Shown piece by piece: positions 10,881-23,104 of a stretch of 64,000 nt of DNA. Each line of letters opens with the position of its first letter. The first letter of the stretch is position 1. Under the pieces are notes generated by a model, which was not told the DNA's origin, made no database searches, and saw only the letters and a list, made by a program, of their open reading frames with translations. The DNA comes from Siphonodentalium dalli (lineage: Eukaryota; Mollusca; Scaphopoda; Gadilida; Siphonodentaliidae), in the NCBI GenBank assembly GCA_032622095.1, contig CP136061.1:2728001-2792000 (forward strand). The letters are read 5' to 3'. A program made the translations under genes and the position numbers.

Positions 10881-11190
10881 GCGACCAGATGAATTGATCC
10901 AATCTATTTCTGCATAAGTCAGTAATTTGTCCCTATTGTATTAACATATTACTTTCTAGTTTGTGCTCCTTGCTTATGCAGAACACCACTATATCTCTAT
11001 TTGCAACGAGCGGCTGTGAATGGGTTATCAGGCGCCGACGTATGGATTTACATAAATTCTATAAACTAATCCCACCAATCGTATCATAGTCTGCTTCAAA
11101 TAATACCTATGGTACATGCACTTAAGTACTCTAAGTACTAGTAGTACAATCATGTTTCTAAGTTCTGAAATATCCCAGGACTCATTCTAA

Positions 11191-13840
11191 GATAATAATA
11201 CGGTACATGTGGTACAGTTATACCACATCAACTCCCTTAAGTTAATAATACCGTACACGTGGTACAGTTATACCACATCAACTCCCTTAAGTTAATAATA
11301 CCGTACACGTGGTACAGTTATACCACATCAACTCCCTTAAGTTAATAATACCGTACACGTGGTACAGTTATACCACATCAACTCCCTTAAGTTAATAATA
11401 CCGTACACGTGGTACAGTTATACCACATCACCTCCCTTAAGTTAATAATACGGTACACGTGGTACAGTTATACAACATCGCAACCCTTAAGTTAATAATA
11501 CCGTACACGTGGTACAGTTATACCACATCAACTCCCTTAAGTTAATAATACGGTACACGTGGTACAGTTATACAACATCGCAACCCTTAAGTTAATAATA
11601 CCGTGCACGTGGTACAGTTATACCACATCACCTCCCTTAAGTTAATAATACCGTACACGTGGTACAGTTATACCACATCACCTCCCTTAAGTTAATAATA
11701 CGGTACACGTGGTACAGTTATACAACATCGCAACCCTTAAGATAATAATACCGTACACGTGGTACAGTTATACCACATCAACTCCCTTAAGTTAATAATA
11801 CGGTACACGTGGTACAGTTATACAACATCGCAACCCTTAAGTTAATAATACCGTACACGTGGTACAGTTATACCACATCACCTCCCTTAAGTTAATAATA
11901 CCGTACACGTGGTACAGTTATACCACATCACCTCCCTTAAGTTAATAATACCGTACACGTGGTACAGTTATACCACATCACCTCCCTTAAGTTAATAATA
12001 CGGTACATGTGGTACAGTTATACAACATCGCAACCCTTAAGTTAATAATACCGTACACGTGGTACAGTTATACCACATCAACTCCCTTAAGTTAATAATA
12101 CCGTACACGTGGTACAGTTATACCACATCAACTCCCTTAAGTTAATAATACGGTACACGTGGTACAGTTATACAACATCGCAACCCTTAAGTTAATAATA
12201 CCGTACATGTGGTACAGTTATACCACATCAACTCCCTTAAGTTAATAATACCGTACACGTGGTACAGTTATACCACATCACCTCCCTTAAGTTAATAATA
12301 CCGTACACGTGGTACAGTTATACCACATCAACTCCCTTAAGTTAATAATACCGTACACGTGGTACAGTTATACCACATCACCTCCCTTAAGTTAATAATA
12401 CCGTACACGTGGTACAGTTATACCACATCAACTCCCTTAAGTTAATAATACCGTACACGTGGTACAGTTATACCACATCAACTCCCTTAAGTTAATAATA
12501 CCGTACACGTGGTACAGTTATACCACATCAACTCCCTTAAGTTAATAATACCGTACACGTGGTACAGTTATACCACATCAACTCCCTTAAGTTAATAATA
12601 CGGTACACGTGGTACAGTTATACCACATCAACTCCCTTAAGTTAATAATACCGTACACGTGGTACAGTTATACCACATCAACTCCCTTAAGTTAATAATA
12701 CCGTACACGTGGTACAGTTATACCACATCACCTCCCTTAAGTTAATAATACGGTACACGTGGTACAGTTATACCACATCAACTCCCTTAAGTTAATAATA
12801 CGGTACACGTGGTACAGTTATACAACATCGCAACCCTTAAGTTAATAATACCGTACACGTGGTACAGTTATACCACATCACCTCCCTTAAGTTAATAATA
12901 CCGTACACGTGGTACAGTTATACCACATCACCTCCCTTAAGTTAATAATACCGTACACGTGGTACAGTTATACCACATCACCTCCCTTAAGTTAATAATA
13001 CGGTACATGTGGTACAGTTATACAACATCGCAACCCTTAAGTTAATAATACCGTATACGTGGTACAGTTATACCACATCAACTCCCTTAAGTTAATAATA
13101 CGGTACATGTGGTACAGTTATACCACATCAACTCCCTTAAGTTAATAATACGGTACACGTGGTACAGTTATACCACATTACCTCCCTTAAGTTAATAATA
13201 CCGTACACGTGGTACAGTTATACCACATCACCTCCCTTAAGTTAATAATACCGTACACGTGGTACAGTTATACCACATCATCTCCCTTAAGTTAATAATA
13301 CGGTACATGTGGTACAGTTATACAACATCGCAACCCTTAAGTTAATAATACCGTACATGTGGTAGAGTTATACCACATCACCTCCCTTAAGTTAATAATA
13401 CCGTACACGTTGCACAGTTATACCACATCACATCCCTTAAGTTAATAATACCGTACACGTGGTACAGTTATACCACATCACCTCCCTTAATTTATCAATA
13501 CGGTACACGTGGTATTGTTATACCACATCACCTCCCTTAAGTTAATAATACCGTACACGTGGTACATTTATACCACATCACCTCTATTCAGTTAACAATA
13601 CCGTACACGTGGCACAGTTATACCACATCACATCCCTTAAGTTAATAATACCGTACACGTGGTACATTTATACCACATCACCTTCCTTAAGTTAATAATA
13701 CGGTACACGTGGTACAGTTATACCACATCACATATCTTAAGTTAACAATACCGTACACGTGGTATTGTTATACCACATCACCTCCCTTAAGTTAATAATA
13801 CCGTACATTTGGTGCAGTTATACCACATCACCTCCCTTGA
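11191..13840. repeat. 50-bp satellite array, 53 units
   Basis: Fifty-three units of 50 bp fill 2,650 bp with no net length change: the GTTAATAATA-type unit start stays in register from 11191 to 13791. The unit includes CCGTACACGTGGTAC, which contains the palindrome CACGTG, and GTGGTACAGTTATACCAC, an inverted repeat with a 6-bp stem. Three main types occur: ...CATCAACTCCC, ...CATCACCTCCC, and a linked variant CGGTAC...TACAACATCGCAACCC (nine units, beginning with the unit at 11441). The last nine or ten units are the most diverged. Unit order recurs at a 1,000-bp offset (11791-12090 against 12791-13090). Confidence 0.97.
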
Positions 13841-16800
13841 ATATAATTAAAACGATGCAACGTATCGTACATCTATAGCAATACAGTGAAGAGCATTTCA
13901 TCTCATTTCCTTGACCTGTGATTGCGAGAGTGACGTTGAAACAAATACAACATAAATAGAACACAGCACGCATCTTACTCGATAATCCATTATCGAATAA
14001 GTTGCGGATGGCGCAATTATCTATTTATTTACAAATGTTACTATGTGCCATCCGCCACAGTGTTTCACAGGGGCAAGTTGACCCGATGAGTGTCATGGGA
14101 CAGCTGGGGATCAACTTAAAACTAATAGTAGCATATGTGAGCAATACAGAAATGTTCTTATCATCTTAGACGATATGTAGAAACATTGGTACACATGGCT
14201 CACATGACCAGGGGAATGATAAGGGGTAGGCGCCTTTGATATCAGATTACTTAAACGGGGACAAAAAAAATGCTATTAGCATATACGGTCAATGAAGAGC
14301 GTTTATTGTCAGCTCAGAAGATATGTGGGCAATGTGGCCCATTGTGGTCATTTGACGTTCACATGCGATTATTTAAATAGCCTCTAATAACTAGCAATAA
14401 AGAGCGTGTGTTATCCACTTAAACGATAGAGGTAATGTTCTAGAGATCAATTTATCCGAAACATGTCAAACCGGTACGGGTACGGATACGCGTACCGGCA
14501 CACGTTTTGTAATCGCAAACTGTTTTACGGGTAGAATTCATCACATCGACTGGTAATGTATGGTGAGCCAACTGCAACAAAAAAGATATTATAATATTGT
14601 TATTCGCATTCGCTTTATTGGCCGATGTTATACTTACCGTTATTGATTGTTGGAAAATTGTATTTAGATTAGATTAGATGGGCGGGCCTCGGGATAATCA
14701 GTTGCTTTCATCAAGGACGCTGTGGCAGTTGGAAGGGGTTGGTGCTTTTCTTTCACTCGTCTTGATAACATGTTCAACAATTGGATTCTACAAGTCATAG
14801 ACCGATCGAGTGTTGACTATAAATCGGTTGGAATTTTCAGACTTAGAAAATAGATTATGATAGCTCAAATTTACAATTACGTTAATTTTTCCAACCAATA
14901 TTCGGTATAAAATGTATTGTTTTAGACCCAGGGTCTAATAATGTCGTGCATGTACTTTCAGTCAGATATAAGACCGAATGTGTCCCTTATTTTAGTTAGG
15001 GAATATTTATTCGTATTAAGTAATCTTTGGTTTGGATCGAAGGGTCGGGACAAGGGAATATTTATCCCAAGAATTGAGATTTTTGTCGGGAACTAAACCC
15101 GGAGGTAGGTTTGAAAAATTAAACTTGGAAGCATAAAGGTGTTAAAATGTAGTCTGTTTATTTGTAATGTATTGAATAAAGAGCATTTGCTTCACTTCTG
15201 TGCGAAACACAGAAAACAGCTGAAACTCGTTATGATTATGCTTAGATTTTGTAGAGTATGTATAGGTATTTCGTGTCTTTAGCGACCTGTATTATCACCG
15301 CTACAATATACACAAGTATTGTGGTTCAAATGCGTCCTGTCCGTTCAGATGGTAAATATATATTAAAATGAGAAATCAGTCCCCAATTATATACGATAAA
15401 GTAACTAAACGGTTGTATTCAAATGTACAATGCATTGATAAATCCACGATATATTGATTCCCTTGTACAAAGGATTGACACAGGGACTTGACGACAGAGG
15501 TGTCTCGCCCTCCAACTTTGGTCAAATGTTCAATTGTTGGAAATGTGATATACCTGACACAACATTTGTTGGAAATTTCACACCAACAATAGGTTAAAAT
15601 TGTTCTCGTAGTTTGATTTTCCAAAAAGTTATTACTGGAGAATTTGTAGTTTTTAGACCAACATTTGCATATTTTCCTAGTATTAGTAAACAAATTGGGG
15701 TGAAATGGCTATCAGAAACTGTTGGAAATTTTCCAACCTTTGTCAGGTCTCAAAATTTACAACAATTGGAAATCTTGATGCCAGTCTGGATGCTAGGATT
15801 TAGCAAATTTCATGTTCAGATTTCCAAAAAATTTCTCACACCGGGCTGAACCATGGTCGATCCGGTGTGCCCCAGTCCCCCCAGTGGCCAGTCAGAAACT
15901 GATAATTAACTCAAGAAAAAACAAATCTGGGTGAATTTGCATGACGTTAGACCACTAGATATTGGGTTTTTTCAGGCTCAGATCTACACATTGTCTTGTA
16001 CTGCATGGTCGACCCAGTGGATTATGCCCCCCCCCCCCGATTAGTGACAAAAATACTACTGATTTATTTAGAATATGCGAACCATTCAGGCAATTGTGAG
16101 GGACAAGTTTGGAAAAATCAAAGCCCAACCGGCGGGGGGGTGCAAATGGAATTACGCGCAAACATATGAATTTGATATGGTTCAAGGGGTGTAGTTAGAA
16201 ATTCGAAGGTGAACACCCCTCCTCACGCGGAGACCATATATAGTCACGTCTCTGCAATGGGTCGAGACTGTGTCGATAGCGCTATCTGCTCACTCTATTA
16301 ACGACAACCTGTCGTTAATGCGTGAACAAAGTTGTCAGTGAAATGATCAGCCTTCCGTATTTATCTAAGTGCTAGAAGCCGCATCGAGAATTTGAACATA
16401 AAACCTGGCTTAAAATGACAACTTTATCAATGATGTTTGCTCATGACATCTTGCAATAAAAGGTTGACGCATAGCTGACTGGAATTTCATGTAATTCGTG
16501 AACATTTGAGTGAGAAAATCGCAGTGAAAGGTTACCGGTCAACAGGACACATCTACCCGTTCCAAATCGCTATCGCTTTATGAGCTGCATTGAAAGTACA
16601 CAAGATACCGTGACGATGTTCACCGATTTACCCGTACCCGTTCCCATCGGACGGGTATCGCAAACTCGCTATTTACCCGAGCAACACCGGTTTGTCCAGC
16701 TTGTGTATATAGACACACACAGCGACTTTGTCGAATGTGAGGCGGGCATACGTGTACATATTATACCTTGATGTGACTTGACCCGTTTTAAAGCAATTAT

Positions 16801-16920
16801 CACTGAAATGTCACATTCTTAATTATGTCACATCAGCATACCATGGTTCACTATAATTAGTCTTCCTTAATCCGTTTCGGTAGAGCCCAGATTTGTTCGG
16901 ATGGTATTTACATTCCCTAT
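13841..16920. other. Unique segment with several inverted repeats
   Basis: About 3 kb without a recognisable gene. Frames of 63-105 codons at 15376-15693 (minus), 15613-15849 (plus) and 15955-16185 (minus) overlap one another and show no conserved motif. Perfect short inverted repeats occur at 13979-13996, 14004-14055 (arms GCGGATGGC and GCCATCCGC), 14471-14498, 16275-16286 and 16297-16319. A run of 12 C lies at 16027-16038, in a block (15960-16045) that weakly resembles 15840-15905. Confidence 0.55.
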
Positions 16921-18178
16921 TTTATATAAGCCTCAATGTTCACTTATGATTATGTGTTTAGTTGTAGGTCATCTGATTCAGTATGCCAGTATGATGTTAT
17001 TAGAGACCTTTATATAAGCCTCAGTGTTCACTTCTGATTATGTGTTTAGTCGTTGGTCATCTGATTCAGTATGCCAGCACGCTGTTATTAGAGACCTTTA
17101 TATAAGCCTCAATGTTCACTTCTGATTATCTGTTTAGCCGTAGGTCATCTGATTCAGTATGCCAGCATGCTCTTATTAGAAACCTTTATATAAGCCTCAG
17201 TGTTCACTTCTGATTATGTGTTTAGTCGTAGGTCATATGATGCAGTGTGCCAGTATGCTGTAATTAGAGACCTTTATATAAGCGTCAGTATTCACTTCTG
17301 ATTATGTGTTTAGTCGTAGGTGATCTGATTCAGTATGCCAGCAAGCTGCTATTATATACCTTTATATAAGCTTCAATGTTCACTTCCGATTATGTGTTTA
17401 GTCGTAGGTCATTTGATTCAGTAATTCAGCATGGTGTTATTAGAGACCTTTCTATAAGCCTAAATGTTCATTTCTGATTATGTGTTTAGTCGTAGGTCAT
17501 CTGATTTAGTATGCCAGCATACTGTTATTAGATACCTTTGTATAAGCCTCAATGTTCACTTATGATTATGTGTTTAGTCGTAGGTCATCTGATTCAGTAT
17601 GCCCGCATGCTGTTATTAGAGACATTTATATAAGCCTCAATGTTCACGTCTGATTATGTGTTTAGTCGTAGGTTATCTGATTCAGTATGCCAGCATGCTG
17701 TTATTAGAAACCTTTATATAAGCCGCAAACTTCACTTCTTATTATTATGTGTTTAGTCGTAGGTCATCTGATTCAGTATGCCAGCATACTGTTATTAGAT
17801 AACTTTATATAAGCCTCAATGTTCACTTTAGATTATGTGTTTATTCGTAGGTCGTCTGATTCAGTATGTCAGCATGCTGCTATTAGAGACCTTTATATAA
17901 GCCTCAATGTTCACTTCTGATTATGTGTTTAGTCGTTGTTCATCTGATTCAGTATGTCAGCATGCTGTTATTAGATACCTTTGTATAAGCCTCAATGTTC
18001 ACTTCTGATTATGTTTTTAGTCGTGGGTCAACTGATTCAGTATGCCAGCATGCTGTTAGTAGCAACCTTTATATAAGCCTCAATTTTCACTTCTGATTAT
18101 GTATTTAGTTGTAGGTCATCTGATTCAGTATGCCAGCATGCTGTTATTTGAAAACTTTATATAAGCCTCAATGTTCAC
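16921..18178. repeat. 88-bp satellite, left block
   Basis: About 14 units of the satellite that dominates the right 38 kb, in the same orientation. Unit landmarks are GACCTTTATATAAGCCTCAA, TGTTCACTTCTGATTATGTG, TTTAGTCGTAGGTCATCTGA and TTCAGTATGCCAGCATGCTG. Units are fairly diverged, for example GCAAGCTG, AATTCAGCATGGTG and TTATTATGTG. The block begins at TTTATATAAGCC and ends within a unit at TGTTCACT, where sequence changes abruptly to GAAGACGGTAAG. Confidence 0.96.
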
Positions 18179-20514
18179 TGAAGACGGTAAGTTACTAACG
18201 TTTGGGTTAATGTATCTATTCTTGAATTATAATGGGTAATTTCCAATAAACTAAAATTTTTAATAGACATGTGAAGTATGGCATTGATCACGTGATCTGC
18301 TATTATGTGTTTGTATCGTACAGTCTTTCTGTGGGTAACATCCTTAGCATTCGAAGCGAATCGCTGACATAAACGGAGCCTGGTGGTGAATTGATGGGTA
18401 ACACGTGATTGCATTGGCATCAAATGGAGCCGAGTTCGGAACGTATCCTCTGCATGATTGTGTGGGACCATTTTAGCACTTGTAATTAGTTGCTATGAAT
18501 GTAATGAGAAATATAATACTTGAAAGCCTCGGCATGTTAAATTGGCCGGGTCTCTGTGTATGACGAGGGATAAAAGCGTACGGAACGAATGATAGATCAT
18601 TATTAGTGTGTCAGGCTTTATATATATAAACACTTATGCGAGCAGTGAAATAAATTTTTGTTTTTGGCGATTTCTCGTAGGCAGAATTTGATGGGTTAGC
18701 TTGACTTGGGTTTCTCCTATTCTATTATGTTTGAGATGGTCTGGTTTTATTAGGGGGGGGCTCTCCCAATTGAATGCAATTGCGCGTGATAGGCGCCGTG
18801 CGATATACTAATAACTTAGTTAATGAATATCAAGTAATTTTGAGTTTAAATATACGTATTCGTATTATGGACTTTTTGGAGAGCGTGAATCTGATAAGTT
18901 AGTACTCAGGTGCTATGCCAACCTGGGTAATGTCGCTTTCTACTAAGTTTAACTATGATCAATTGTAAAATATTCACATTACGATTGGGGACGCAACTTT
19001 ATATGTCAGCGAGAAACTAGCACAAATGATTTCGCCATCGAGGGTCATTTTAATTGAGTAATTTATAAGAATGGTGATGTGTGTGCTGGCCGAGCGAAGG
19101 GGGGGGGGGGGGGTTAATACTTAATTTTCGCGTCGGGGTATGTATAGATGAGGCATCTAGATGGATACGGGACTGTGCTTGATATATATGTGCGTGTACT
19201 TTGCGGCCGTGCGTGTGCTATGTCGCTGATTATATTATTGAGTCAAGCATATTTGAAGCAATGAAGACGTAACTGAGTTCCTGATTTCCATAATTTTCAC
19301 GATATATGTATATATATATATACTCGAATTGAAAGCATATCGCGAATGCGGATATATACTATTTTAAGTGATAGTAGATAATTCAGAATTCAAAATCAGA
19401 TATTTGTCTCTATATACTTTGGAAGTTATGACTTCAGCCGAACAGGAGTTTGCCATATGGAAAATCCATCAATATCATAGATGCGGATATGGCAGGTGGC
19501 AGAAGCAGTGATTGACAGAATGGCATGAGCCGTGAATAATCAATTGGTCAAAGACGCTAAGTGTCAGTCGTTACCGAAGGATATATTACATGTCTATTTG
19601 GGTTTATTTGCTTCGAGGCTTGAGTCGATGATGACTCAACGTACACCTGTTATCGAGAATTGAATTTTGGGAAGCGAGATAGTGCCCTGGTGGATCTATA
19701 TGCTAATTCTTTCACCCACAGACCGACGCGCGAAGCGCGTCCAGTGGGTGTCTATAATCGTAGGACTCATGCGTTTCTGATGAATTGAACTAGTGCCTAT
19801 GCGTTTCTGCTGAGCTGCACTGGCGTTTGATCGCAAAATAAAATTATAATCACTATCAAAGCACACCTTTGGATAACACCGCCATAAACAGTGACATATT
19901 ATGATGTTGAGCTTGTATCATCAATAAAATTAGAGTTATAACTTATAAAACTAAGAATTACTGAGTATTTCTACCAATTGAGTAACTAGATTCAGGTTGA
20001 GCTGGAACTTGAGAACTTTTTAATTTAGACCAATTGAAATGTCGTTGAGAGTGGAAAGGGTTAAGGTTGGGAAGCAACGCAAATGACGTCATCGTAAACA
20101 AGGCGCCTCAAAATCAAATCGTACACATGTACATGTCTCGCTTCGTCTCGGAAGCTGATTTAAATTCATTCATTTTGACTGTTTCTGTGTCCTAAGATAT
20201 TTAAAACTTGCGTGATATCTTTGAATGTGCTTTGGGAGGATTGTTTTGATATCTAATTTATTGGATTTACCTCACAAAAAGGTGAGTTTCAGGCCTGCAT
20301 TTGTTCAATTTGCATGTTTGAAGCAAACGTTTTCTCCACTAAAATTCTCTCAAAATGCACCATAATCTGTCAAATTCTCTCAATAATTCTATCTAAATAC
20401 ATCTTAGCTTTTGTTAGGATCAAATCTCCCCGTCGAGAAAGCGATATTTTGACCAAAACGACACTTGGGAAAATGATTGTTAAATTTGTTTACGCTCACA
20501 GGCTGGTTTAAGCT
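18179..20514. other. Unique segment following the left 88-bp block
   Basis: No gene is supported. A 98-codon minus-strand frame at 18175-18471 has no recognisable motif and runs into the satellite edge. A run of 15 G lies at 19099-19113 and a short TA tract at about 19303-19322. A nested hairpin is present at 19713-19750. A 30-bp diverged direct repeat, starting ATGCGTTTCTG, occurs near 19770-19830. Confidence 0.55.
19713..19750. other. Nested perfect hairpin
   Basis: An outer stem CACCCAC/GTGGGTG (19713-19719 with 19744-19750) encloses an inner GC-rich stem GACGCGC/GCGCGTC (19725-19731 with 19735-19741) around a GAA loop. Both stems are perfect 7-bp pairings in otherwise AT-rich DNA. No adjacent U-tract or recognised RNA family was found. 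Confidence 0.8.
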
Positions 20515-21050
20515 GGATTTTTATCACCGAAAAAAATCAATTTCTTCCATCTAAAAGATAATTACGTACTGAACCCTGCCGTTTTAGGAATATATAAGTA
20601 TTCCATACAGAAACACCGACTCTCAGCTTAAAATTTTGAAAAATAACAGTTTTATCGACATAAATAGATTTGAATGGGACAATCCCATGTTAAAATTTAT
20701 CATCGAAAACAATTCATTTCTTCCGTCTAAAATATAATTACGTAACGGACCCTGGCATTTTAGGAATATATAAGTATTCCACGCAGATATACCAAGGCTC
20801 AGCTTAAAATTTTGAAAAATAAGAGTTTTATGGACATAAATCGTTTTGAATGGCAAATCCTATATTAAAATTTATCATCGAAATTTTTTTCTTTCTGCTA
20901 TCTAGAACATAATTACGTGCTGGAACCTGTCATTTTAAGAATATATAAGTATTTCACGCAGACACACCAAGTCTCAGCCTAAAATTTTGAAAAATAAGAG
21001 TTTTATGGACATAAATCGATCTGAATGGGAAATCCTGTGTTATAACTGAC
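20515..21050. repeat. 176-bp tandem repeat, three copies
   Basis: Three units are marked by ATTACGT at 20561, 20737 and 20912 (periods 176 and 175). They share TTTTAGGAATATATAAGTAT, TTAAAATTTTGAAAAATAA and TTTTATGGACATAAATCG. Short open frames over it, such as 20623-20856 on the minus strand, follow the repeat. Confidence 0.93.
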
Positions 21051-21129
21051 TAAATAATTTTAGGGCCCTGCGAATGTTTTCTGATGTGCTCCATATTGGA
21101 CACCAGGGAACATATTTGACAATTTCTAC

Positions 21130-22440
21130 CTGATAATTGTGCGACAATACAGTCGCATTACTTTTTACGTCAACATTGGTCACTATCACTCGACAAATTT
21201 ATTTCGGTTTATTTATTTCGGTCTATCGTATCAACCCCTATCTTACTTACTTCTTCTTCTCTACACCATTGTACGAGCAACCTCAATATGAGTATTAAAA
21301 TAATCATCACCTTCCAATTTAGTGAGTTTATATACAGTAGTTGATCTAACAATACTAATTGACATTTTGTTGCTGTGTATATGACTGGGAACTGTGTTGT
21401 AGTTTCATAGAATTCTTCTGCTCTTTCATAAGTAACAGCTTATTGTACCTCTCGATATGTAGCCCATAGCATAACCTGGAAGTATGGAACTGCATCTGGG
21501 TGATGTCTTTGGAGTTATGAATATCTTCAGATAGATTGGACACATCTAGTATGACATCCATCTTGGAGTCTTCAGTCAAGTCGGTGTAGTTGACAGCAAG
21601 ATACTCCCTCAATTCGTCCTCAATCTGTGGTAAAGTTAGATTTCTGACTTCATTCAGGGGCTGGACATCTTATCAGAAAGTGCTGTCTGTTTTCATCTAT
21701 CGTATTAACTGCATATCCAATTATCCACATGTAACCAACCCAACCTCTAATCCTGGTCCAATTTATTACTTTTTTCATCGGTATAGTCGAGTTATATACT
21801 TATTTGTATCATGTGATCAATACTTATGTGTATGGTATTACGTGTACTATGCCGTATACGTATATCAATTGCTATTCCTTTCTATATAATTCTGGTGCCA
21901 TCTATAGAGATAGAGATAATTTCAGACCCCCCCCTTACATTTTATACAATTGTCGCTACAGTACAGTCGCGATGCATTACATGGCAACATTGATCGCTAT
22001 AGCTCTACTAATTTATGTCAGTTCATCGTATGAACTCCTTTTACTCCATATAACCAACCCAACATCTAATCCCAGCCCAAATTATTATTTTTCTTTTCAT
22101 CGGTATAGTTGTGTTAGATACATTTTTTATAATTTGATTCTAATTTGCATTGTACCACTATAGAAGTCGATAAATAACTATTCTGGCACTATATAGAGAT
22201 AACTACTAGTAAGTTTCTGACACCCCCTCTATTTTATAGCCTTGTCGCAACAATAGAGTTGAGATGCATAATATATCAACATTGGTCATTATCGTTCTTC
22301 AAATCTATATCGGTATCAACCCATATTTCCCCGTATCGCCCACCCCTCCCCAAGTTTTTCATTTGTATTATAGACTCGTTACATATACATTTTATCATTT
22401 GATACTGATTTGTATTCTGTATTTCTCTTCTGTTCAACAA
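21130..22440. repeat. Degenerate repeat of about 300 bp
   Basis: Diverged copies share GTCGC...GATGCAT, CAACATTGGTCA-like, TAACCAACCCAAC, CATCGGTATAG and CTATATAGAGATA blocks. CATCGGTATAG recurs at 21776 and 22098, and GATGCAT at 21971 and 22263. A partial copy lies at 21130-21240, separated from the others by the possible exon at 21355-21660. The open frames 21590-21889, 21804-22163 and 22264-22635 are in this repeat and differ between copies, so they are not taken as genes. Confidence 0.6.
21355..21660 (-). CDS. Possible terminal exon of an unrecognised gene
   Basis: On the minus strand the frame is open from 21669 to a stop at 21355-21357, and a possible acceptor (GATGTCCAG) ends at 21661. 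From there about 101 codons can be read, beginning PLNEVRNLTLPQIEDE and continuing through REYLAVNYTDLTEDSKMD, SNLSEDIHNSKDITQMQF and HIERYNKLLLMKEQKNSM to a Gln-rich end. The balanced acidic and basic composition, heptad-like hydrophobics and low repetitiveness look more protein-like than other frames in the window. There is no initiating ATG near the start, which suits a last exon or a fragment. The family is not recognised. A remnant of a retrogene or transposon is also possible. Confidence 0.35.
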   Translation of the reverse strand, partial: PLNEVRNLTLPQIEDELREYLAVNYTDLTEDSKMDVILDVSNLSEDIHNSKDITQMQFHTSRLCYGLHIERYNKLLLMKEQKNSMKLQHSSQSYTQQQNVN

Positions 22441-22599
22441 TGCCAAAATCATAACGGTGCAATGCCTTGTAACTTTTGCTTAAACATGCCGAGTTCCGCT
22501 GCAGACGATACAAAATTGACAACATTTCGAAATGTAAACAGGCTTCAAACTCACCAAAAACAAAGGTCCCAAGTCAAGGTCCAAAATCCCCAACACACT

Positions 22600-22775
22600 G
22601 ATGTGAGGTATAATGATAACTCCACATCTAAATAACCAATATAAGGATGTGAGGTTTAATGATAACCCCATCCACATAACCGATATAAGGATGTGAGGTT
22701 TAATGATAACCCCATCCGCATAACCAATATAAGGATGTGAGGTTAATTATAACTCCATCCACATAACTATTAAAT
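22600..22775. repeat. 44-bp tandem repeat, about four copies
   Basis: Units start AAGGATGTGAGGTTTAATGA at 22643, 22687 and 22731 (period exactly 44), with a diverged first unit from about 22600. The core ATAAGG...GTG...TGATAA-CCCAT resembles the 43-bp satellite unit at the left of the window. Confidence 0.9.
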
Positions 22776-23104
22776 ATGTCTGAAAATTAAACACAAAAAT
22801 TAAATTCCACGAATGCGTCCAATATGGAATACCCGGTACCTAATTCTTCTCCAAAAACATGTACTTTGAATATATGGATGTTTATGGGGAGAAACCGATT
22901 ATTTCAATGACATTTTAATTCACTTGGGGCCAAAACCCGACCTACATGTACGGGATCGCGTTTTGCGCGCGACTGTATATTCAGCATATGTGCATCTTTA
23001 ATAAGCCAATAATTGGAATCCCAACAGAGAAGATTGGCGTGGGTCCCTTGCGCATAGACATCATTGATGATCTCTATGGATATCAAAATTGACATTTAAT
23101 AGAC
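22776..23104. other. Unique AT-rich segment
   Basis: No repeat or convincing gene is seen. A 63-codon minus-strand frame covers 22904-23095 without recognisable motifs. Confidence 0.5.

Larger units (their letters stand above)
9501..11190. other. Mostly unique non-coding segment
   Basis: AT-rich sequence with no supported gene. It contains two small tandem structures (listed separately at 10570-10631 and 10765-10880). No further SRCR-like TGGGG-ACAGT-TG block was found on either strand here. Confidence 0.6.

Noticed and set aside
15376-15849. Overlapping frames of 105 (minus) and 78 (plus) codons
   Set aside because: Opposite strands of the same AT-rich stretch, with no conserved motif or splice context on either.
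14471-16660. Possible inverted relation between CGGGTACGGATACG-like and TACCCGTACCCG-like segments
   Set aside because: The similarity is limited to a short simple motif and does not extend into the flanks.
18175-18471. 98-codon minus-strand frame at the edge of the left 88-bp block
   Set aside because: It ends inside satellite sequence and has no recognisable domain, and the nearby GTAAGT on the plus strand has no matching exon.
19770-19800. Hammerhead ribozyme core (CTGATGA near 19778)
   Set aside because: No stem II followed by GAAA and no matching stems I and III. The 88-bp and 43-bp units were also read for the core motif and lack it.
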